NCBI RefSeq assembly: GCF_026898115.1
Contig: NZ_CP114036.1
Location: 3,038,001 to 3,102,000, forward strand
Direction of reading: 5' to 3'
Source: Streptomyces sp. S465
GTDB lineage: Bacteria > Actinomycetota > Actinomycetes > Streptomycetales > Streptomycetaceae
DNA length: 64,000 nt
Shown here: one piece after another, positions 17,709 to 25,963 of the stretch
Numbering within the stretch: the stretch's first letter is position 1
How the letters are laid out: every line of letters starts with the position of its first letter
The notes under the pieces: generated by a model
Told to the model about the DNA's origin: nothing
What the model saw: only the letters and a program-made list of their open reading frames with translations
Database searches by the model: none
Translations under genes and position numbers: made by a program

Positions 17709-18344
17709 GTGACCGCGATATTGGAGCGGCCAATGACTACTGAGACACCGGACGCCGAAGAGCCCCGAAAGGGATTCGACGCACTGCTCCGGACCACGGA
17801 GGAACTGGATACACCGGACGGCTACAAGGCCGAGCTCATCAGGGGGAAGATCGTCGTGTCGCCGTGGTCGGTGCTGCCATACCTGTGGCCCATGCGGGAA
17901 CTCCGGCTGCGGCTGGAGCCCCATGCGCCCAAGGGGCATATCGCGGAGACATCGCCCTTCCTCTTCACCTTCCCCTCCGCCGAGCGGGCGTTCGGTCCGG
18001 ACCTGTTCATCGCTGACGGCAAGGCCTTCCGGGGCGTCGAGGGGCGGCATGCCGATAGCGCGGCCCTGTCCCTCGTCGCCGAGTTCACGTCGGTCTCCAC
18101 CCGGGATGTCGACTGGCAGGAGAAGCTCGAGGTCTACGGTCGCCATGTGCCGGTCTACCTGGTGGTGGACATGCAGGGCGAAGAGATCACGGCCTTCTGG
18201 GAGCCGTCGGACCATGGCTACCACGCACGGATGACCGTCCCGTTCGGCAAACCGCTGCCCATCCCCGCTCCGTTCGACTTCGAGCTCGACACGAATATCT
18301 TCCTGGAGACCGAGAAGTCCGACGAGGAGGAAACCGCCGAGTAG
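17709..18344 (+). CDS. Uma2 family (DUF820) putative nuclease
   Basis: The 211-residue protein has the PD-(D/E)xK-like Uma2 core: PDGYKAELIRGKIVVSP, AFGPDLFIAD with the Asp, and LVAEFTSVSTRDVDWQEKL with Glu, followed by YGRHVPVYLVVDMQ. Members are plentiful in Streptomyces, mostly of unknown substrate. The GTG at 17709 is chosen because GGAGG lies 6 bp before it; an ATG at 17733 with GGAG is the alternative. The catalytic Lys is at DWQEK. It lies divergent to the deaminase with a shared spacer of about 150 bp. Confidence 0.82.
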   Translation: MTAILERPMTTETPDAEEPRKGFDALLRTTEELDTPDGYKAELIRGKIVVSPWSVLPYLWPMRELRLRLEPHAPKGHIAETSPFLFTFPSAERAFGPDLFIADGKAFRGVEGRHADSAALSLVAEFTSVSTRDVDWQEKLEVYGRHVPVYLVVDMQGEEITAFWEPSDHGYHARMTVPFGKPLPIPAPFDFELDTNIFLETEKSDEEETAE

Positions 18345-18421
18345 CCCGCCGCAACCGCCACCCCCCGCTTCCGCGTCACACAGCGCGACCGTGCCGGCGA
18401 CGCGAAGGGGAGAGGGAACGC

Positions 18422-19168
<747 letters not shown>

Positions 19169-19204
19169 TCGTCGCCGCTTCTCCGCCCGAGCCGTCGACC
19201 GGCC

Positions 19205-19528
19205 TCAGCCGATGGTCGTCTCCGACACCACCCACGCCAGATAGTCCTCGCTGCCGTTCACGATCGGCATCGCGATGACCTCGGGCGTCTCGTAGTCGTG
19301 CGCCTCGCGGATATGCGCCTCCAGCTCGTCGTAGCGCGCGGCGGTCGTCTTGAACAGCACCTGCCACTCGGCCGCCGTCTCGACCGTCCCCTCCCACCGG
19401 TACACGGATGTCACGGGCTGGCTGATCTGCGCACAGGCCGCCAGCCGGGCCTCGATCGCCCCCCTGGCCAGCGCCTCGGCCTTCTCGGGGGTGTCGGTGG
19501 TGGTCAGTACGGTCAGGTAGTCGGCCAC
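19205..19528 (-). CDS. cutA: Divalent-cation tolerance protein CutA
   Basis: The 107-residue protein has the CutA1 signature: TTTDTPEKAEALARGAIEAR, LAACAQISQPVTSVYRWEG with the conserved Cys, ETAAEWQVLFKTT, and HIREAHDYETPEVIAMPI near the end. CutA forms very stable trimers; the copper-tolerance role comes from E. coli and is uncertain elsewhere. The GTG start at 19528 gives the usual family length, and AGAGG lies about 10 bp upstream. It is convergent with the SanA-like gene and divergent from the cupin gene. Confidence 0.93.
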   Translation of the reverse strand: MADYLTVLTTTDTPEKAEALARGAIEARLAACAQISQPVTSVYRWEGTVETAAEWQVLFKTTAARYDELEAHIREAHDYETPEVIAMPIVNGSEDYLAWVVSETTIG

Positions 19529-19652
19529 TGCTGCGGTACCTCTCTCCACGGCGCGGCTGCACGGCGCGGCTGCGAACTGGCGCGTCCCACGGTAGCCGGT
19601 GAGGATTGAGGGAACCCGCCGACGATCAGACCGGACCGATCGAGGGGCACTC

Positions 19653-20012
19653 ATGGATGACCTCACCACGCTCGCACGCCACCATCTGGACCAGGCGAAG
19701 GCCGATCCGCACGGGCGCAGCGCCCATCTGTTCCTGCATGACGGTCCGCTGCGGCAGAGCGTGATCGCCATGGTCTCCGGCTGCGAGCTCGATGAGCACA
19801 ACGCCCCTCCGGCGGCCAGTCTCCAGGTGCTGCACGGGCATGTGCGGCTGACCGGCGGCGGTAACCGGCTGGATCTCATCGCGGGCCAGGTGCAGGAACT
19901 GCCGCACGAACGGCACGGGCTGCGCGCGCTGGAGGACTCGGTGGTGCTGCTGACCGCCGTGACCGCCACACCGGGCTGTCCCACCCCCTACGAGCAGGTG
20001 ACCACCGCCTGA
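19653..20012 (+). CDS. Small cupin-domain protein
   Basis: The 119 residues carry a single cupin barrel: VIAMVSGCELDEHNAPPAAS and LQVLHGHVRLTG form the first motif region, and LPHERHGLRALEDSVVLLTAV the second. His residues in DEHN and LPHERHG could bind a metal. Ligand and reaction are unknown. GAGGGGCAC precedes the ATG. It resembles small Streptomyces cupins predicted to sense or bind small molecules rather than known enzymes. Confidence 0.8.
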   Translation: MDDLTTLARHHLDQAKADPHGRSAHLFLHDGPLRQSVIAMVSGCELDEHNAPPAASLQVLHGHVRLTGGGNRLDLIAGQVQELPHERHGLRALEDSVVLLTAVTATPGCPTPYEQVTTA

Positions 20013-20045
20013 CGGCCGCCGCGCGCCGCCCTAGGCCCCGCGGCC

Positions 20046-20711
20046 CTAGTCCCCGCCTCCGCCGCCCCCGCCGCCCCCGCAGGAGTGGTGGCCGCCGCCA
20101 TGGCCCGCGCCGTGGTCGCCGCCGTGGCCCCAGCTCCACCAGGACGCGCCGTCCTGGGAGCCGGGGTGCGCGTCGATGTCGTTGTCCTCGGCCGCGGTGA
20201 TGACGAGGCGCCGGCCCCAGTAGCCCAGCCCACCGCTCGCGACGGGCGTGGCGTCGCTGACGGTGCGGCCGCGCTCCCCGGCCGGGAGGGCGGTGAGGCC
20301 GTAGAAGGCGTAGGAGGGGAACGTCTCGTCCTGCTCGGCCGCCTCCAGGAGGCGCCGGCCCGCACGGGTGGGGCGGCGCCGGAGCGGGGTGAGCAGACCG
20401 CCGGCGGCGAGCCGACGTTGGATCTCCGCCACCTCCGGCCCGCCGCTCAGCGTGGTGCCGGCGGCGTCCACCCGCCTGGGGCGGCGGGCGCACAGCCCGA
20501 CGAGCGCGCGCTCGAGGGGGTGGTCGGCCTGGTCGGCCTGTGCCTCCTGGAGCCGGACCCGGGCGCGCCGGATCGTGATGACGCCTCGCTCCTGGAGTGC
20601 GATGAAGACGGTCTGGACCACCCACGGCGGCCCGCCCACCAGATACGCGATGTCGTAGAGGTCCAGCGTCCGCGGCTCCGCCGAGGCCGGACGTCGGAAC
20701 AAGGTCCCCAT
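20046..20711 (-). CDS. TIGR04222-like protein with Gly/His-rich tail
   Basis: About 221 residues from the ATG at 20711. The N-terminal part LDLYDIAYLVGGPPWVVQTV plus FIALQERGVITI is the conserved start of TIGR04222 proteins, followed by GLLTPLRRRPTRAGRRLLE. Members usually have membrane segments; none is evident here. The C-terminus is HGGGHHSCGGGGGGGGGD, a His/Cys/Gly tail typical of the family. The function is unknown. An upstream in-frame start at 20792 is possible. Confidence 0.65.
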   Translation of the reverse strand: MGTLFRRPASAEPRTLDLYDIAYLVGGPPWVVQTVFIALQERGVITIRRARVRLQEAQADQADHPLERALVGLCARRPRRVDAAGTTLSGGPEVAEIQRRLAAGGLLTPLRRRPTRAGRRLLEAAEQDETFPSYAFYGLTALPAGERGRTVSDATPVASGGLGYWGRRLVITAAEDNDIDAHPGSQDGASWWSWGHGGDHGAGHGGGHHSCGGGGGGGGGD

Positions 20712-20885
20712 CGGAATGCCCCCGTCCATCCGAACTGCTTTATTACCGTCAGTTTTGTCCTTTCGATAAGCGATGAACCTGATGGGCGGCATTTCAGAGC
20801 GATATTTGAGGTTTCGCGATCGGTATGGCGCTTACGAGCGCGGTGGAAGCGCCGGCCACCGCCGGTGCTTCCACCGCGCGGCGCG

Positions 20886-21551
20886 TCAGGACGCCGTGTC
20901 GTGCAGGACGACGAACCGGCCGCGGGCCTCGCCGCCGTCCGGCAGCCGCCAGCCCGCGCTGACGTGGCCCCGGGCCCCGGTGGTCCCCGCGCCGGACTCC
21001 GGCCGGAGAACGCGCGCCACCTGGAGGGCCGGACCGCCGTCGCCCACTGTCAGGCGGGTGCCGTCCGGCCCGTTGGCCACGGCCGACGCCTCGGCGGCCC
21101 CGGCCGGGACGTCGAAACCGGCTCCGGCCACCTCGGCGGTGACGGAGGGGTCGGGGGTGTGGGAGACGCTCTGCGCCTGCGGTTCGGCACGGCCCTGGAG
21201 GAGCGCCAGCACCTGGGCGACGAACACCGGGTCGTGCGGCCCGTCGTACACCCAACGCCGGCCCAGCACTCCGTGCTCGGCCGTGCCGATGAGGGCCGGA
21301 TCGGCCCCGTCGAGTGGCGCCGCGCGGTAGGTCATCGGCACGTGGTACCAGGCGGGCCGGTCGCCGGAGTCGTCCCGGACCACCATGAACTCGATCCCCA
21401 CCTCGCCCTTCGGGTCGTCGAGCCGGAAGCCACCGGCCTTGGACAGCTCCGGAGCGCGCTGGGTGGCGGCGTACCACGGCTGCGCGGGCAGCCAGGTCGC
21501 GAGCAGCTCCAACTTGGTCGGAGTCAAGGTGGTCTTGTGGATGATCGACAT
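20886..21551 (-). CDS. Maltokinase N-terminal-cap-like protein
   Basis: The 221 residues start SIIHKTTLTPTKLELLATWL and continue PAQPWYAATQ, then YHVPMTYRAAPL and GTAEHGVLGRRWVYDGPHDP. These match the cap subdomain preceding the kinase fold in maltokinase (Mak/Pep2) of the trehalose-to-glucan GlgE pathway. The kinase domain itself is absent, and no other GlgE-pathway gene is adjacent, so this is a stand-alone relative of unknown role. The ATG start follows GGAAGG. It is divergent from the conservon across a spacer of about 270 bp. Confidence 0.75.
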   Translation of the reverse strand: MSIIHKTTLTPTKLELLATWLPAQPWYAATQRAPELSKAGGFRLDDPKGEVGIEFMVVRDDSGDRPAWYHVPMTYRAAPLDGADPALIGTAEHGVLGRRWVYDGPHDPVFVAQVLALLQGRAEPQAQSVSHTPDPSVTAEVAGAGFDVPAGAAEASAVANGPDGTRLTVGDGGPALQVARVLRPESGAGTTGARGHVSAGWRLPDGGEARGRFVVLHDTAS

Positions 21552-21819
21552 GCCGGTGAGCGCCTTCCCTCGTCGTGTGTCCCCGGCCGCCGTCTACGGC
21601 CCAGGACAGCCACTGGCCGTAGGACAGTCTGCCGTGGGCGGGAAAGCCGCGTAAGGAAGACAGGACGGGTAAGGCGGGTAAGGCAGACGTGGGCGAGCGC
21701 TGACCCTGGCGCGGACGCGGCCCTTACTCGTGAGAGTTTGGCAACTACCGGTCCAAACTGATCAGTTGGTCAGTAGTATCTGCCCTTTCTTGGCCGTGTC
21801 CCGGATGGAGGTGTCAGAG
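21552..21819. promoter_or_regulatory. Conservon upstream region with perfect palindrome AACTGATCAGTT
   Basis: The spacer between divergent genes contains the 12-bp palindrome AACTGATCAGTT at 21756-21767, followed by GGTCAGTAG. It lies about 55 bp before the cvnA start and is a candidate operator for the conservon. No coding sequence seen. Confidence 0.45.
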
Positions 21820-23193
21820 GTGCTGTCGGGGACGGAGGCCGTCGTCCTGGTCGCGTCCGCGGTGCTGGTACTGGTGCTGTCGCTGTGCCTCACCTGGGTG
21901 GTCAGACTCCGTCGGGCGCGTCATGAGGCGCGTGCGGCGGTCGAGCGAGAACGAGCCGTATCGGCACGGGAACGAGCCAATGCCGCACAGGCGCGCGCGC
22001 TGGCGGCCGAACGCGCCGAGGAGGTCGCACGGCTGGCCGCCGTGCAGACCGAGCTGGACGAGGCGGCGCGCCGGGAGCGGATGCTGCGGGACTCCGTCCA
22101 GGCGTCGTTCGAGTCCGTGGCCCGCAACATGCACGCCATGTCGATGGTGCAGCAGCAGGTCCTCGACGGCCTCGGGCAGCATGTCGCGGACGCGCCGCTG
22201 ATGGCCGAGGTGATGAAGGCGGACCACGCCGCGGCCCAGATGACCCGCAAGGCGCAGACGCTGCTGGTGATGTGCGGGATCTGGCCCGCACGGCGGGAGA
22301 CCCGGCCGGTGTCGCTCTTCGACTGTGTGCGGGGCGCCCAGTCGCGCATCGTGGAGTTCGGCCGGGTGGACGTCCACGGCGGGCAGAACCTCTACGCGGT
22401 GGCACCCGCCGTGGAGGGGCTGATGCACGCGGTGGCCGAACTCCTGGAGAACGCCACGGTCTTCTCCCCCTCCCGCACCCAGGTCGCGGTCGCCGTCCGG
22501 GAGGTCGCGGCGGGCGCGGTCATCGAGATCGACGACGCGGGGCTCGGCATGCCGCCGGACGTGCTGGAACAGGCCGTGGGTCAGCTGCGGGACGGTCTGG
22601 ACCTGGCCCAGCTGGGCGCCGTGCCCCGGCTGGGGCTCGCCTGTGTGGGGCGCTGGTCGCGGGAGCTGGGCTTCGGGGTGGAGCTGTCCACGGCGTCGGC
22701 GTACGGCGGTACGCGGGTGGTGGTCTTCGTACCGCACCGGCTGCTGACCGAGCCGACGGGCGCCGTACGGATGGCGGACCGCGAGCCGGTCGTCGTGGAG
22801 CCCGTTCCGGTCGGCACGGTGCGCCAGGAGGCGGGCGGCGCCGGCCTCGGCCCGCTGAACGGCACCTCCCTGAACGACACCCCCGGCACCCCTGGCGCCC
22901 CCGGAACCTCCGGCACCCCCGGAACCTCCGCGCCGCTCGGCAACGGGCTGCCCCGGCGCCGTAACCGCCGCCGCCCGGCCCCCGGAACCACCCCGGCCGA
23001 CACGGGCGGCGCGTCCGCCGCCTCGCCCGCCTCGCCGGCCGCCAACGCCCCGTGGACGCCCGAGGCCGCCCGCGCCTCCATCACCAGCGTCGTCTCCGGA
23101 ACCCGCCGCGGGCGGGCGGAGGCGGCCGGGGCCGTACGGCCCGCGGACCAAGACCCGAGTCCGGACCAAGAAGACCGAGAAGGAGACCGGTAG
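21820..23193 (+). CDS. cvnA: Conservon sensor-kinase-like membrane protein CvnA
   Basis: The 457 residues begin with a membrane segment (VVLVASAVLVLVLSLCLTW), then a long Arg/Glu/Ala coiled coil (residues about 30-85), a histidine-kinase-like dimer region (MHAMSMVQQQVLDGL) and an HATPase_c fold with N box ELLENATVFSP and G1 IEIDDAGLGMP. In conservons it is proposed to act like a receptor in a complex with CvnB-D. The C-terminus is a Pro/Gly/Thr-rich disordered tail. The GTG start at 21820 is chosen for GGAGG 8 bp upstream; an ATG at 21805 is in frame. The TAG overlaps the cvnB GTG. Confidence 0.88.
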   Translation: MLSGTEAVVLVASAVLVLVLSLCLTWVVRLRRARHEARAAVERERAVSARERANAAQARALAAERAEEVARLAAVQTELDEAARRERMLRDSVQASFESVARNMHAMSMVQQQVLDGLGQHVADAPLMAEVMKADHAAAQMTRKAQTLLVMCGIWPARRETRPVSLFDCVRGAQSRIVEFGRVDVHGGQNLYAVAPAVEGLMHAVAELLENATVFSPSRTQVAVAVREVAAGAVIEIDDAGLGMPPDVLEQAVGQLRDGLDLAQLGAVPRLGLACVGRWSRELGFGVELSTASAYGGTRVVVFVPHRLLTEPTGAVRMADREPVVVEPVPVGTVRQEAGGAGLGPLNGTSLNDTPGTPGAPGTSGTPGTSAPLGNGLPRRRNRRRPAPGTTPADTGGASAASPASPAANAPWTPEAARASITSVVSGTRRGRAEAAGAVRPADQDPSPDQEDREGDR

Positions 23194-23639
23194 TGGCCGG
23201 AACCATATCCAGGTTGCCCGACGTTGGATGGATGCTGCGTCCGCTGACCGGGATTCCCGGGGTGCGGCATGCCGTCGTCGTCTCGGAGGACGGTCTGCGC
23301 ATGGGTCACGACTCCGCCGAGGGACTGACGGGCGAGTCCCGGCTCAGCGTGGACGAGGCCGAGTCGCTGGCCGCCGCCTGTGCCGCGCTGACGGTGACCA
23401 GCCAGTCCACGGTGTCGCTGCTGTTCGGCGACGAGGCAGGGGTGAGACAGCTGATGATCGAGTCCGACAGCGGGTTCGTGCTGTTCACCTCGGCCGGTCA
23501 GGGCGCCTCGCTGGGGGTGGCCACCGACACCGAGGCGGATGTCGGGCTGGTGGCCCAGCAGATGCAGTTACTGGTCGCGAAGATCGGTGCCCATCTGAGC
23601 AGTCAGCCACGGGAACCGATGGGCCGCCCGGCGTCATGA
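23193..23639 (+). CDS. cvnB: Conservon roadblock/LC7 protein CvnB
   Basis: The 148-residue roadblock/LC7-domain protein (WMLRPLTGIPGVRHAVVVSEDG, LMIESDSGFVLFTSAGQGASLGV) resembles the MglB-type regulator of small GTPases; here it should act on CvnD. The GTG start overlaps the cvnA stop by one base, with AGGAG before it. Leu126 is encoded by TTA at 23568-23570, a very rare codon in Streptomyces read by the bldA tRNA, so expression of the whole coupled operon may depend on development. The stop overlaps the cvnC start (ATGA). Confidence 0.9.
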   Translation: MAGTISRLPDVGWMLRPLTGIPGVRHAVVVSEDGLRMGHDSAEGLTGESRLSVDEAESLAAACAALTVTSQSTVSLLFGDEAGVRQLMIESDSGFVLFTSAGQGASLGVATDTEADVGLVAQQMQLLVAKIGAHLSSQPREPMGRPAS

Positions 23640-24001
23640 GCTCGCCCGGCGAGGAACGCACCACGGCCGCGGTGCGCCCCTACGTGATCACACGGGGGCG
23701 CGCCGGTTCCTCACGGGAAGCTCTGCCGCTGGAAACGCTGGTCGTGGCGTCCGGGAGCGCGCTGCCGCCGCATCCGCAACCCGAGTACCGGCGGATCGTC
23801 GACTTCTGCCAGGGGCTGCTGTCGGTGGCGGAGGTCGCCGCCCATCTCGGTCAGCCACCGGCCGTGGTGCAGGTGCTGCTCGCGGATCTCATCGACTGGG
23901 GGCACATCGTGGCGCGTCCGCCGATCAGAGTGGTCAAGCGAAAACGTGCCGATTTGGACTTGCTGAGGAAGGTGCTCGATGGGCTTGAGAGCAAGCTCTG
24001 A
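23636..24001 (+). CDS. cvnC: Conservon DUF742 protein CvnC
   Basis: The 121-residue DUF742 protein reads VRPYVITRGRAG, LPLETLV, YRRIVDFCQGLLSVAEVAAH, LGQPPAVVQVLLADLIDWGHI and ends in LRKVLDGLESKL. The middle resembles a winged-helix or IclR-like fold, but DNA binding has not been generally shown. It is translationally coupled to cvnB through ATGA and overlaps cvnD by 23 bp. Confidence 0.9.
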   Translation: MSSPGEERTTAAVRPYVITRGRAGSSREALPLETLVVASGSALPPHPQPEYRRIVDFCQGLLSVAEVAAHLGQPPAVVQVLLADLIDWGHIVARPPIRVVKRKRADLDLLRKVLDGLESKL

Positions 24002-24710
24002 GATCTCGATGGCCGGTACGGACGGCACAACAGACGCAGACCGCATGATCCATACAGACCACATAACCGAGACAACCGAGACAGGCGAGACGGACGAGAC
24101 GGGCGATACGGACGACATGGATGACATGGACGACACACCCGTCATGTATGTGCAATCCAGTGTGGCCGGCGCGGCCAAGATCCTGGTCGTCGGGCCGATG
24201 GGCGTCGGCAAGACCACGCTGATCGGCACGGTGTCGGAGATCAAGCCGCTGTCCACCGAGGCGACGATGAGCCAGGCCGGGGCCCGGCTCGACACCAAGG
24301 TGCGGCCGTCGAAGACCACGACCACCGTCGCGCTGGATTTCGGGCGGATCACCCTGGGCGGCGAGCTGGTGCTGTACCTCTTCGGCACCCCCGGCCAGCA
24401 GCGGTTCCTCCCCGCCTGGAAGGACCTGGCGCGCGGGGCGCTGGGCGCGCTGGCCCTGGTCGACACCCGCGATCTGGAGGCGTCCTTCGACGCCATCGGG
24501 CATCTGGAGGACCTGGATGTGCCGTTCTCCGTCGCGGTCAACGCCTTCCCGGACAGCACGCTGCACAGCGAGGACGATCTGCGCTCGGCGCTCGATCTGC
24601 TCCCCCACACGCCGCTGGTCATCTGTGACGCCCGGGAGCACAAGTCCTCGGTCAAGGCGCTGATCTCGCTCGTCTCGCATCTGATCGAGACGCTCACGGA
24701 GGCTACGTGA
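23979..24710 (+). CDS. cvnD: Conservon small GTPase CvnD
   Basis: The 243 residues have the Ras-like P-loop VVGPMGVGKTTLIGTV, a switch region with conserved Thr (KTTTTVALDFGRI), the G3-like LFGTPGQQRF, and VAVNAFPD in place of NKxD, as usual in this family. It is the switch of the conservon complex. An unusual acidic Thr/Asp/Glu/Met-rich N-terminal extension of about 50 residues (DETGDTDDMDDMDD) precedes the G domain. The start at 23979 has GGAAGG upstream; ATG 24009 is the alternative. The stop region overlaps cvnE (GTGA). Confidence 0.9.
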   Translation: MGLRASSEISMAGTDGTTDADRMIHTDHITETTETGETDETGDTDDMDDMDDTPVMYVQSSVAGAAKILVVGPMGVGKTTLIGTVSEIKPLSTEATMSQAGARLDTKVRPSKTTTTVALDFGRITLGGELVLYLFGTPGQQRFLPAWKDLARGALGALALVDTRDLEASFDAIGHLEDLDVPFSVAVNAFPDSTLHSEDDLRSALDLLPHTPLVICDAREHKSSVKALISLVSHLIETLTEAT

Positions 24711-25963
24711 CCGCCCCGGCAGCCGCCCGGGTGCCGCTGTACGGGACCACGCTCGACGGTCCGCTGACCGAGCTGTACGAGCGGATGCGGCGCGACCACG
24801 GTCCGGTGGTGCCGGTGGAGATCGCGCCCAAGGTCGAGGCGTGGCTGGTCATCGGCCACCGCGAACTGCTCCATCTCACCCGCGACGAGCAGTACTTCTC
24901 CCACGATCCGCGCCGCTGGACCCCACTGCGCGAGGGCCGGGTGGCGGCCGACTCACCGCTGATGCCGCTGGTGGGCTGGCGTCCGGCGCTGCTGTTCGCC
25001 GACGGCGCGGCGCACCGCCGGATGCGCTCGGCGGTGGCCGACGCGCTGGGGCGGGTGAACGGCCATGAGCTGATCCGCAGGGTGCGGGCCACCGCGGAAC
25101 GGCTGGTCGCCGGATTCGCCGACCAGCACACCGCGGATCTGGTGCAGAGTTACGCCCGCGTGCTGCCGTTGCAGGTCGTCACCGAACTGCTGGGGCTGGA
25201 CGCGGAGAACGGGGCGCGGCTGGTCGAGACGCTCACCACGATCGTCGCCCCGACGCTGGCTGCCACCGGCGCCAACAAGCGGATGGGCCAGATCCTGCTG
25301 GAGCTGATCGCCCGGAAGAAGCGGCAGCCGGGCCCGGATCTGACGTCCTGGCTGCTGGAGCACCCCGCCGGGCTCAGCGACGAGGAGGTGCTGCACAACC
25401 TCGTGGTGATCATCGTCGCGGGGAACAACACCACCGTGAACTGGATCGCCTCCACGACCCAGATCCTGCTCACCGACCCCGCGTTCCGCTCCTCGCTGAC
25501 CCACGGCCATCTCACCGTCGACGACGCCCTGGACCTGGTGCTGTGGCGGCAGCCGCCCACCCAGAACTTCCCCGGCCGCTACGCCACCCGGAATCTGCGC
25601 TTCGGCGGCCAGGACATCCGCACCGGGGACATGCTCATCATGGGCCTCGCGGGCGCCAACGCCGACCCGGAGGTGCTGCCGGAGGACGGCCGGCCGGTGG
25701 TCGGCAACCGCTCGCACCTCGCCTTCGGCGCGGGCCCGCACACCTGCCCGGCCCGGGACCCGGCCCGGCTGATCACCCGTACCGCCGTGGACACCCTGCG
25801 CCACCGGCTGCCCGATATGGAGATCGCGGTGGCGCGGGAGCAGCTTCCGTGGATCACCTCGCCCTGGTCCAAGGGCCTGGCCAAGCTGCCCGTCCGGTTC
25901 TCCGCACCGCAGCTGGCCGCCGACGCCCCGACCCCCGACTCCCCCGCAGGAGGCAGCAGATGA
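24707..25963 (+). CDS. cvnE: Conservon cytochrome P450 CvnE, CYP157-like, no ExxR
   Basis: The 418-residue P450 has the heme-thiolate loop FGAGPHTCPARDPARLI and I-helix IIVAGNNTTVNW. The K-helix that should carry Glu-x-x-Arg instead reads DALDLVLWRQPP, so both canonical residues are absent, as described for the CYP157 family, and the I-helix has Asn-Asn in place of the acid/alcohol pair. Substrate and even catalytic competence are uncertain. It starts with GTGA overlapping cvnD and ends overlapping cvnF (ATGA), so it is made together with the signalling proteins. Confidence 0.88.
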   Translation: MTAPAAARVPLYGTTLDGPLTELYERMRRDHGPVVPVEIAPKVEAWLVIGHRELLHLTRDEQYFSHDPRRWTPLREGRVAADSPLMPLVGWRPALLFADGAAHRRMRSAVADALGRVNGHELIRRVRATAERLVAGFADQHTADLVQSYARVLPLQVVTELLGLDAENGARLVETLTTIVAPTLAATGANKRMGQILLELIARKKRQPGPDLTSWLLEHPAGLSDEEVLHNLVVIIVAGNNTTVNWIASTTQILLTDPAFRSSLTHGHLTVDDALDLVLWRQPPTQNFPGRYATRNLRFGGQDIRTGDMLIMGLAGANADPEVLPEDGRPVVGNRSHLAFGAGPHTCPARDPARLITRTAVDTLRHRLPDMEIAVAREQLPWITSPWSKGLAKLPVRFSAPQLAADAPTPDSPAGGSR

